The position numbers were made by a program, and so were the translations under genes. The notes beneath the pieces were generated by a model. It did not search any database. It was not told where the DNA came from and worked only from the letters and a program-made list of their open reading frames with translations. Positions 1 to 9,561 of a DNA stretch of 64,000 bases are shown here, in pieces. Every line of letters begins with the position of its first letter. Within the stretch, counting starts at the first letter, position 1. Source of the stretch: Haberlea rhodopensis (lineage: Eukaryota > Streptophyta > Magnoliopsida > Lamiales > Gesneriaceae). The stretch is taken from contig CAJQUN010000223.1 in assembly GCA_907163345.1 (NCBI GenBank), positions 434,001-498,000 on the forward strand. Direction: 5' to 3'.

Positions 1-308
1 TGGTTCTCATCATCAAAAGCACATACAAAGACAACCCCCAACACATGAGCATATCATAGTTCATATTCAACATAATATGAATGTAAAGCATAATGCATAA
101 TCATAGATATGAAATACTTCCTGTATTTCCAATGCATTTAAAACGCCCATTGGTTGTCCCTGTACCATAACTCAAAATCAATTCAATGTATGATGTTATG
201 GCTTATATAAATGTCATGACATTACTTCACTTCTTAAATCTTTACTTCTTTCTTAGTCAGTTTATCATCAGTGTATTTTAATGCTTCTTACTTCTTAACT
301 TCATAATG

Positions 309-417
309 AGCGGTACCATCTTCCCTGCTTCATTATTTCATAACAAGCGGTACATTCTTCCCCGCTAGCGGTACCGTCTTCCCCGCTCTTCATACTAGCG
401 GTACCTTCTTCCCCGCT
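309..417. repeat. Array of short AGCGG...CCGCT hairpin units in the Tekay-A LTR
   Basis: Four units of about 20-30 bases each open with GCGGTA and close with CCCGCT or a near match, so each can fold AGCGG on CCGCT. The array is repeated at about 18113-18221 in the 5' LTR. Looser versions lie in Tekay-B (25170-25290, 32300-32420), Tekay-C (40165-40345, 47015-47195) and the LTR-like tail (63755-63860). Confidence 0.7.
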
Positions 418-821
418 TAGTATGGTATACCCCGCCTCCATGTGCAAGCCTTGCTCCACATTTTTAGCGGTATAAGCGTAAGCATTTAAAATCATCACTA
501 CGATAACCCTGACTCGTGGAATACACACTCTTTATTCCACAACATACGTATGCAACGACAATGCATAACAACATGTATCATACACATAATGCACAACTTT
601 GCATTTATCATATGTCAGATAATGAACATCTAATACATGTTACCGTTGGGATTCTCGTACGTCGCTTACGTACCTTTCCAAAATACAGTGTGTTGCCGGA
701 CTCTATCCGCTGCGTTGTGTAGCTATCTGTGAAGGCTCTACACCAGTGTACAACACAATATTAGATGCCAATTTATAGTCCAAAATCAAAAAAATCCAAC
801 AAAATATCATTTTTCATTATT

Positions 822-963
822 CTGCCTCTGGCGATCGATCGCTACCTCGAGGCGATCGATCGCCAGACTTCACGAGGCATTCATGGCGATGGATCACGCC
901 ATTCATGGCGATCGATCGCTTGCCTTTGATTTTGGCCACTGGCCTTTGGCGATCGATCGCCAC
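822..963. repeat. GATCGATC palindrome cluster in Tekay-A 3' LTR
   Basis: It holds GGCGATCGATCGC-type palindromes near 830-842, 851-864, 907-919 and 949-961, and a decayed one near 885-899. The first two form perfect 15-bp inverted arms around a 9-base loop. The intact 5' LTR copy is at 18632-18773. Confidence 0.9.
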
Positions 964-2126
964 ATGCTCTGTGCGCGATATTTTCCAGATTTCCGAACAC
1001 TCATATTCATACCCTTCAATATAGCATATAAGACACACCTCTTGCTTGAACAAATGTGCTAATAGTTACTAGGTACTACCATGAATGTATTCATGCCAAA
1101 ATTACACCCAAACTTAAAACCCACATGCATGAAAATCACCCAACAATATCAGTACCCATCCAAGCTTTTCTGAAAACAGGGTACATATTTCATTTCCCAG
1201 ATTTTCGAACACATACATTCAAGCCACTATATCTACCACATAAGTCATGAAATATGTTCGAACAAAAACGCCAAGGGCTTCACAAAACTACCATGTATGT
1301 ACTCAAATCAAAGGTTTACCAAAAACCTAGCTAACATGCATAATAACATCTTCACAAACTTCTCTCCCATCCCATATTTCCAGAAAAACAGGGCACTCAC
1401 CCTACCCAGATTTTTTAACACTATATTTTACATGCTTAAATCCTTCACATAAAATATGAAACATGCTCAAGGAAAAATACTGGAAGCTTCATAACAACAC
1501 CATGTAAGCATTTAAATCGAAGGTTTAAAGAAACCTAAGCTAGCATGCCATTTCACACCAAATAAAAACTTGAAGTCAACCAAACTTAAACCAAAACCAG
1601 AGAATGGTTTCTCACCTACTTTGCTCCGATTTTTGGAAGGTCTCCAAGCAATGAAAATGGAAGGGCTCCTCTCAATTTTGCTTAGCAGGTGCTGGAGATT
1701 ATTTGGGAGTGAAAGGGCGAGATTTGGAGTGGAGGAGATGAGTTGAATGATTGTGCCAAGTGGGGGGTATGGTCAGCTTGAGTTGTGTCATCAGCATGGG
1801 TTGGGGGGTGGTTGGGTGTTGGGTGTTGGGTGGTATGATGTGTTATGTTTTGGTCCCGGTATTTAGCACGATGTATTAAAATATCCTCACATGATATTTA
1901 TAGTATTTTCTCAATAAAATACTTCAATTCCCATTTAAACATGCTTCACCAAAACAAATAACACACACCCCAAATAATCATGCCACAACCCCAAAATCCC
2001 AACCTATATCACATGCACCCTGAAATGCATCTCCCAATAATATCAATTCAACCCCATGAATTAATACCAAAATCATCATAATTTAATTAATGATTAAAAT
2101 AACATAATCATTTCGGGGATATCACA

Positions 2127-2145
2127 ATACTCCCCTACTTATAAG
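2127..2145 (-). other. Polypurine tract of Tekay-A
   Basis: Read on the minus strand this is AGTAGGGGAGTAT directly before the 3' LTR start TGTGATATCC. The same sequence borders Tekay-B (26940) and Tekay-C (41661). It is the expected primer for plus-strand DNA synthesis. Confidence 0.8.
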
Positions 2146-2149
2146 ATTT

Positions 2150-2793
2150 CGTCCTCGAAATCTGCATGCACTTACCCAATATAAAACAAAACATAAACAC
2201 ATACCGGAAAACAGTTCTGGATAGTGCTGCACCATGTGTCGCTCCGTCTCCCACGTAGCCTCCTCGACACCCCTACGATCCTACTGAACTTTGACCATAG
2301 GAATAACTTTGTTTCTCAGTCTGCGATCTGCTCAATCTAGAATCCTGATAGGCCGCTCCACATAGGAAACATCAGACTCTATCTGAACCTCAGAAGGTTG
2401 CAACACATGCGAGGGATCTGGCTCGTACTTCCGCAACATAGATAAATGAAACACATCATGTATACCAGACAGAGAGGGCGGTAAATCTAACCAGTAAGAC
2501 AGAGTACCAACACGCTGCAAGATCTCGTACGGCCCCACATATCTCGGGGATAACTTCCCCCGCATACCAAACCGTACCACACCCCTGAAAGGTGAGATCT
2601 CCAGAAAGACTCTGTCGCCCAACTGAAACTCCAACGGTCTTCGCCGCTGATTCGCATACGCTGCCTGTCTGTCCTGAGCTGCCTTCATCCTTCTCCTAAT
2701 CACTTTCACCTTTTCTTCCATTTCCTGGACCAACTCTGGTCCTCCGACCGATTTACGGTCCACTTCGTCCCAATATAATGGTGACCTACAACG
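2150..2793 (-). pseudogene. Tekay-A integrase C-terminus and chromodomain (3' end of pol)
   Basis: Translation gives the end of a gypsy integrase: the GPYEILQRVGTLSY segment, then HDVFHLSMLRKYEPDPSH, then the start of a chromodomain (SDVSYVERPIRILD). The same block ends pol in Tekay-B and Tekay-C. A TGA at 2332-2334 replaces CGA (Arg) seen in Tekay-C, and a TAG at 2281-2283 replaces TGG (Trp). Both are C-to-T or G-to-A changes. Upstream coding continues at 13423 beyond the SIRE insertion. Chromodomains of chromoviral integrases are known to bind histone marks and steer integration; that role here is by family only. Confidence 0.88.
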
Positions 2794-2798
2794 TCTAC
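2794..2798. other. Target-site duplication TCTAC, left of SIRE element
   Basis: TCTAC precedes the LTR start TGTTAG and recurs at 13418-13422 right after the other LTR end CTAACA. Removing one copy rejoins the Tekay-A integrase reading frame. Confidence 0.95.
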
Positions 2799-3960
2799 TG
2801 TTAGTTCCGGACCTTATCGATGAGATTTTGAAGATGACAAAACATTTCAGACCGGATCGATAGAAATCAGATTGACCAGATCGATCGGACAAAACAGAGC
2901 AAGATGACAAAACATTTCAGACCGGATCGATGGAAATCAGGCATACCAGATCGATCGCGCAAAACAGAGCAAGTTGATAAAGAATATCACATATCAGACC
3001 GGATCGATGGATTCCAGACTGACTAGATCGATACTTCAGATCGATCTCAACCTTTATCAGATCAGAGCAGTCAAAGATACATAAAGGATGGCTTCTCAGT
3101 CCGAACCATTAACGGTTATTAGCATTTAATGCTGTAATTAATGCTACAAAGGATCAAAAAATGAAGATTGCCATTAAAGGTAAGAAGACAAAGAAGAGCT
3201 TACCTGACAGTCGCCGAAAGCATACACCAGAACGGCAAGTGTCCTGAAGAAGAAGACTGTAGCTTTCTCAGAGTTTAAAAAGAGTCAAAGTTGCACATTA
3301 AGGGAAACAATGCCGTTGCTACCCTCAACTATAAAAGGATGCAACAAAAGGAAGACATAGACTCTGGATTCCAACTCACGCTGATCAATTGAAAAACACA
3401 CAAGAAAGCAACTGCACACGCTTACAAAGTTCAGAAGCTCTCGAGCTGAAGTTATTTATTTAAGCGCGATTACTTTGTAACATTTGATCATTGTAGGATC
3501 ACTGTGCGCATTGTGTATTGAAAAATAGAAGTGAGCAACTTATTGTAACTGTCTGACAGAGTGTGTCTGAGCAGGTTGAGTGACTAGGAGTTTCAGACTG
3601 GTAGTGAGGTAAATCCAGCCTGAATCGGGTTTGTACAACAGGATTGTATAAATCAAAGTCTTCTAGTATAAACCTTCCTTAATTGGAAGAAGGGGAGACG
3701 TAGAAGGATTACACTACCTTCGAACTTCCAGAAACATATCCTGTGTTTTATCCTTCTGCACTTAGCCATCGAGCCGTTCTTACTTTTACAAGAGCTGACC
3801 GTTTCCGCACTTACCTTTTTAGTGGTCTGTTCTGTTCAAAGAGTTGATTAAGTAACAGATTTCTTTCACTAATCCGACAGAATTCACAAGGGATAAATTT
3901 TATAAGGAGTGTTCATTCACCCCCCCCCCCCCCTCTAAACACTCCGGACCGATCCTAACA
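2799..3960 (+). repeat. 5' LTR of SIRE element
   Basis: It starts TGTTAGTTCCGG and ends CCGATCCTAACA, and pairs with 12258-13417. It carries a 70-bp tandem repeat with GATCGAT motifs (2832-2971, with a third decayed unit) and a run of about 14 C near 3919-3933. The C-run differs in length between the two LTRs. Confidence 0.95.
2832..3050. repeat. 70-bp tandem repeat with GATCGAT motifs in SIRE LTR
   Basis: Two nearly identical 70-bp units start at 2832 and 2902 with AGATGACAAAACATTTCAG. Each contains CCGGATCGAT and then CCAGATCGATCG. A third, degenerate unit follows from about 2972, ending in CAGATCGATCTC. The 3' LTR repeats the layout from 12291 and 12361. Confidence 0.9.
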
Positions 3961-3962
3961 AG

Positions 3963-3974
3963 TGGTATCAGAGC
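3963..3974 (+). other. Primer-binding site (tRNA-iMet) of SIRE element
   Basis: TGGTATCAGAGC lies two bases after the 5' LTR end. It is complementary to the 3' end of plant initiator tRNA-Met, the usual primer of copia elements. Confidence 0.92.
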
Positions 3975-4009
3975 GGGTCATCTTAATCAGCACAAAGACT
4001 ACTAAGCTG

Positions 4010-5384
4010 ATGGCATCATTCAACAAAATCCCCATGTTCTCAAAAGAAGACTATGATGACTGGAGAATCAGAATGCAAGCTCATCTGGCAGCTCAGGATG
4101 ACGATATGTGGTTCGTCATCACTGATGGACCAATGAAGATTTTAAAAATCAATACAGCAGTAGCCATCTCTGGTGGAGAACCACAAATGGTGGAAAAAGA
4201 CAGATCCCTCTGGACGAATGAGGAAAGAAAGAAAGCAAATCTCGATAATGTGGCCAAAGACATCTTGTTCAAGACTTTGGACAAGAACATGTTTAGCAAA
4301 ATCAAAATGTGCTCTACTGCCAAAGAAATTTGGGAGAAGATAGCACAGCTATGTGAAGGCAACGACCAGACCAAAGAAAACAAGTTAACTGTTGCTCTTC
4401 AAAGATTTGAGAGCATAAAGATGAAAAGTGGAGAAACTCTAAATGAGTTTGATGAAAGAGTCACCGGCATCATAAATGAACTGAATGGTCTGGGGAAGGA
4501 ATATTCTAACAGAGAGATCGCTCTGAAAGTAATGAGAGCTCTGCCAAAGGAATGGGATGTAAAGACCATTGCCATGAGGGAATCAAAAGACCTTAACAAG
4601 GTTGAACTTCATGATCTGTTTGCAGATCTTAAGGCCTATGAGTTTGAACTGATAAGCAGAGGTGAAGCAGAGCCATTCATCTCTCAACCAAACAAGGCCC
4701 TGGCAGCCACTCCAGACCAGATCGCTTCAACATCAGACCGATCTGCTGAACAGATGAGTAACGATGCTATGTCATTATTTATCAAGAAATTCGGTAAATT
4801 TATGTCTAAAAATAAGAGGAACTTCAAACCCTCTCATCATTATAAATCAAGAAAAATGATACTGTTAACGATCAGGCTTGCTACAATTGTGGTAAGACCG
4901 GACACCTCATTGCAGATTGCACCAGACCAAAGAAAGAAGAACGGAAAGAGAAGCATCGTGATGATAGAAAGAAGAAGCACTACAAAGACCGCAAGAATCA
5001 TGGAAAATCCCTAAAAGTCCTAGTAGCTGAAGAAGGAAACAGCAAATGGGCTCAGACAGACTCAGACTCGGAAAGCTCTGAATATTCTTCCAGCGAAAGC
5101 GAAGAATATTCAATGTCTTATGGCAGACGAAGAAATGAGTCAGACAGACGAGGTATATGATCTTGACTCAAATGAATACACGAGAAGAGCTCATGTCCGC
5201 ACTGCAAGACATGGCTAATGATTATAGGATCTTAGCTGAATCATTTGAGAAGAATAAAGCCAAAATCAGTACTCAAATGGATGAGCACAACAAACCAAGC
5301 TGCTCTGAGCAGGGTGAGTGCAAAAATCTCCAGATCGAGCTGAATAAGCTGAAATCTCTTATGATCAGCTCCATGAAGAAATAA
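4010..5384 (+). pseudogene. SIRE gag (capsid and nucleocapsid), frameshifted
   Basis: From the ATG at 4010 the protein opens MASFNKIPMFSKEDYDDWRI, a typical copia gag start, and continues as a UBN2-type capsid to about residue 280. The zinc knuckle CYNCGKTGHLIADC is present, but in the next frame after a lost A in the A-run near 4853. Another shift near 5115 leads into a third frame (CLMADEEMSQTDEV, then a charged helical stretch) ending at 5384. Each frame reads as real gag sequence, so these are mutations, not misprediction. The product would form the virus-like particle; this copy cannot make full-length Gag without frameshifting. Confidence 0.85.
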
Positions 5385-5391
5385 GAGAATT

Positions 5392-5958
5392 AGCACACAA
5401 AATGCTAAGCTCTCACATATATTCAAAACATGGACAAAATCCAGAACATCCTTGGAAGAATTACAAGAGGTTCAAAGAAACGTCGGTGATTTCACCGGCA
5501 TAGGCTTTGACACCAAAGAATGCACCAAAGATGAATCTGAGCTGTTGCTGGTAAAGAATCAAGTCAAACAAATGACATTTGTTAAATCCAACACATTATA
5601 TGAAACTGAAGCACCTAAGATTCAAATAGGAGTCTCTTACGAGAATCAAAATCTGAGAAAAGGAATTGGTTATGTTGACCAAGCCAAAGAAAAGGCACCA
5701 GCAAGATTTGCGTCTATCAGACCAAATCCAAAGGTGCAAGATCGAAGGCAAGGAAGACAATACAATTACTATAACTCAAAACCGATTCAACGAAGATATA
5801 GACTACCTTATGAGAATCAAAGGTTTTCACAGCGCACACATTATCACACACAGCATCGAAACAGACCAGCACACAGCACACCCTACACACACAAGCCATT
5901 GAAGCTGATACAGGTGTGGGTTCCCAAAGGGCTAATCCGTTCTGGACCCAAATAGGAT
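5392..5958 (+). pseudogene. SIRE gag-pol linker region
   Basis: The frame at 5452-5955 opens MEELQEVQRNVGDFTGIGF and ends in VWVPKGLIRSGPK, a linker that commonly precedes the copia protease. It is offset from gag and is followed by stops near 5987-5992, before the protease opens in another frame. The TRTH-rich segment 5800-5900 is low complexity. No independent function is seen. Confidence 0.7.
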
Positions 5959-6017
5959 TGGGTACCAACAATAATTATATTTGATGACAGGTACCGAAGA
6001 AACTCGCATCAGACTGG

Positions 6018-9000
6018 TATTTGGACAGTGGGTGTTCCCGTCACATGACTGGAAACATCGAGCTGCTGTCTGAAGTGACAGAATGTATTGGACCCAAAAT
6101 CATTTTCGGGGATAACTCAAAGGGTAAGACCGTGGGCAAGGGTAAGATTGTCCATGGTAACATTATTATCAATGATGTGCTGTTAGTTGAAAATCTGTGC
6201 TATAATCTGATTAGTATAAGTCAACTATGTGATAATGGTTATGCTGTAGAATTTCATAAACACACTTGCACTGTTAAATCATCAGACGGTATAACCATGC
6301 TCGTAGGAATCAGGAATGGAAACACTTATAAGATTAACTGGAATCATGCTCAACCTGATAATCCTACTTGCTTCATCGCTAACAATGATAATAAACATTG
6401 GCTGTGGCATAAGCGCTTGAATCATATCAACTTTAAGACCATTGCTAGCCTGTGTAAACATGATTTGGTTATCGGTCTGCCCAAGATCGATTTTGCTAAG
6501 GATAAGATCTGCGAAGCTTGCCAAATGGGCAAACAGATCAGATCATCCTTCAAAAACAAGAATGCCAAATCCTCCTCCCGCTGTTTAGAATTACTGCATA
6601 TGGACTTGTTTGGTCCTATACCAATAACAAGTTTAGGGGGAATGCGGTATACTCTTGTTGTTATTGATGATTACTCACGCTTTACATGGACTATATTCTT
6701 AAGCAGTAAAGATCAGACCGGTCCGAAGTTGATCAAGCTGCTGAAACGCACTCAGAACGAGAAATCATCCAGCATAGACAGGATTCGAAGTGACAAAGGC
6801 ACTGAGTTTTCAAATCAGAATCTTGAATCCTTTCTAGAAGATCGTGGAATCAAGCATGAGTTTTCAGCTGCTCGAACTCCTCAACAGAATGGAGTTGCAG
6901 AACGAAGAAACAGAACGCTCAAGGAAGCAGCAAGAACAATGCTTGCTGATTCTGGAATCTCTCAAAAGTTCTGGGCAGAAGCTGTAAATACTGCTTGCTA
7001 CACTCAAAACCGATCTATGATTAACAAGAAGCTGAATCTCACTCCATATGAAATATGGACTGGTAACAGACCATCTGTTTCTCACTTTCATGTATTTGGC
7101 TGTAAATGCTTCGTTCACAACAATGGTAAGAGTCATCTTACAGCATTTGAAGCTAAGTCAGATAATGGTATATTCTTAGGATATTTATCAATTAGCAAAG
7201 CTTATCGAGTTTTTAATAATCGAACTTTAACTGTAGAAGAATCTGTTCATGTAGTCTTTGATGAAACTTTATGTGTTGAGGGCAACAAAGAATCAATTCA
7301 AAATCAGATGGAAAATATCCATCTCGAAGCTAACAGTGATGATGAGATTGTAGCTAACAGGTCAAGAGACAATCCACCAGAACCAGAAGTACCAGACAGA
7401 CCGGATCAAGGCTTTGAAGAAACTTCAGATCGAGCTGATCCGGATGCTCCTGACTCAAATATTAAAGCAGATGCTGATCATGCTGTTACTGTTCATCCGA
7501 CCGGACCAGACAATCCAGAGTCAAGCTATCGATGGACTAAGAAGCATCCACCTAATCTAGTGATTGGTAGTCCTTCTGCACCGATCAGAACCAGAGGACA
7601 GATGATGGATGAGTTCACTCATGCTGCCTTCATCTCAACTCTGGAACCCAAGAAGATCGATGAAGCTCTGACTGACTTCAACTGGATTAAAGCAATGCAA
7701 GAAGAGCTTAATCAATTCGAACAAAATCAAGTTTGGAGTCTAACCCCCAGACCAAGCGATCTGCCTGTTATTGGAACCAGATGGGTCTTCAGAAATAAGC
7801 TAGACGCAGATGGAACTGTGGTTAGAAACAAAGCCAGACTGGTGGCACAGGGATTCAGACAAGAAGAAGGAATCGACTTCGATGAATCATTTGCACCAGT
7901 CGCCAGACTTGAAGCTATCCGAATCTTTCTTGCTTATGCTGCCTTTAAAGACTTCAAAGTATATCAGATGGACGTCAAGAGCGCCTTTCTTAATGGAAAG
8001 CTTCAGGAAGAAGTCTACATTGAGCAACCACCTGGATTTCAGAACCATTTGTATCCCAATCATGTATATCTACTGAATAAAGCAGTGTATGGTCTGAAAC
8101 AAGCTCCAAGAGCCTGGTATGACACTCTATCTCAATTTCTGCTGAACCATGATTTCCAGATCGGCTCAGTAGATAAAACTCTATTTAAATTCATTAAGGG
8201 GGAACATACCCTATTAGTTCAGATTTATGTTGATGACATAATCTTTGGGTCAACTAACCCCAAATTGTGCGTGAAATTTTCTAAGTTAATGCAGGGACAG
8301 TTCGAGATGAGCATGATGGGAGAATTGTCATTCTTTCTGGGTCTACAAGTAAAACAGCTCAACAATGGCATTTTCATCAATCAGACCAAGTATGCCAAAG
8401 AGCTCCTCAAGAGATTTGGAATGGAAACATGCTCAACTGCATCAACTCCAATGAGTCCAACAATCAAGTTAGACAAAGATGAAGGGGGAACGGCAGTTGA
8501 AGTAACCATGTATAGAGGACTAATCGGATCGCTATTGTATCTTACAGCGAGCCGGCCCGATATTATGTTTTCAGTCTGTATGTGCGCCAGATTTCAGTCA
8601 GAACCAAAGCAATCACATTTTATTGCTGCCAAACGTATTCTGAAATATTTAAAAGGATCTCAGAACGTTGGTCTTTGGTACTCCAAAGATTCAAACTTCA
8701 GCTTGATCGGGTATTCAGACGCAGACTACGCTGGGTGTAAGATCGATCGTAAAAGCACCAGTGGAACATGTCAATTTCTAGGTGAAAGATTGATCTCTTG
8801 GTTCAGTAAGAAGTAGACATCGATTGCCACATCCACAGCTGAAGCAGAATACCTAGCCGCTGGAAGTTGTTGTGCTCAAATGCTCTGGATTCAACACCAG
8901 CTCAAAGACTATGGCATCCAAGCTGTTGACTCTCCGATATTTTGCGACAACACAAGTGCAATTGTTATAACGTATAATCCAGTTCTGCACTCTCGAACAA

Positions 9001-9170
9001 AGCATATTGATATACAACATCATTTTATTCGAGATCATGTTGGCAAAAAGGAAATTCGGATCGAGCACATTTCAACAGAGCAGCAAGCAGCAGACATCTT
9101 CACTAAACCGCTTCCTGAGGCTAAGTTTAATTATTTCCGTCAAATTCTTGGTTTAATTGACTTATCTTAA
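6018..9170 (+). pseudogene. SIRE pol: protease, integrase, reverse transcriptase, RNase H (one in-frame TAG)
   Basis: The protease active site DSGCSRHMTG opens the frame at about 6021. Integrase follows, with a zinc-binding HKRLNH (about 6408) and CEAC, then the D,D,E core (HMDLFGP; IRSDKGTEF; NGVAERRNRT). Reverse transcriptase carries YVDD at 8226-8237. RNase H begins YSDADYAGC and continues to the TAA at 9168-9170. PR-INT-RT-RH is the copia order. The frame is open for 931 codons up to TAG at 8814-8816, after SWFSKK. Translation continues in the same frame with TSIATSTAEAEYLAAG, so the stop is a single substitution, most simply CAG to TAG. Apart from this, all catalytic residues I looked for are present. 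Confidence 0.93.
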
Positions 9171-9561
9171 TTAGTTTAGATGTTTTTATTCTTTTCGCAC
9201 TTGAAGATTTTTTGTCACCACAGATCGATAATACAATGTTCAGAAAGACACAGACCGGTCCGAACTTTCAGATCGATTCTTGTCAGTCTGATTTTATCCT
9301 ATGATCTGTCTGGACAATAACAACAGCTCGGACTGATTGACCATTTTAACTAGTTGTACTTTAACCGCCTTATCTTTCTTTATCCTGACCGTTTATTTTG
9401 AATTATTTAATTCTCAGTCTTGGAGATAAAGACACGTGTCTTCTCTCTCCTATTTAGCGGGCTGAACATTTCATACTTGTTCACTTTTTACAATTTACCG
9501 CTTTCTACCTTCTTACTCTCTCACTCTCTTACTCTTCGCACTTTCTTTAAACCTCTTTCAA

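Larger units (their letters stand above)
1..2126 (-). repeat. 3' LTR of Tekay-A (partial)
   Basis: It matches 17805-18892 and 38368-39405 nearly base for base and ends at GATATCACA, directly before the polypurine tract. The window starts 262 bases into the LTR. It contains the AGCGG hairpin array (309-417), the double ACGT motif (about 641-681), a GATCGATC cluster (822-963) and G-rich runs near 1740-1831. One palindrome of the cluster, near 885-899, has decayed relative to the 5' LTR copy. Small ORFs within it are not coding. Confidence 0.95.

Noticed and set aside
301..528. Small ORF repeated at 18105-18302
   Set aside because: It lies in both Tekay-A LTRs on repeated AGCGG units. The repetition comes from the LTR pair, not from coding conservation.
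822..963. Similarity of GCGATCGATCGC to the cyanobacterial HIP1 octamer GCGATCGC
   Set aside because: The core here is longer, is confined to LTRs, and the surroundings are clearly plant. The likeness is superficial.
2794..2910. Extension of the Tekay-A integrase frame into MSSCSVLSDRSGQSD...
   Set aside because: That part is read through the SIRE LTR beyond the insertion point and is not integrase.
3962..4009. ORF extended upstream of the gag ATG at 4010
   Set aside because: The upstream part overlaps the primer-binding site; known copia gag proteins start as at 4010.
8814..8816. TAG in SIRE pol as a programmed suppression site before an envelope ORF
   Set aside because: It falls inside RNase H, about 118 codons before the real end of pol, and the third ORF has its own ATG in a separate location.
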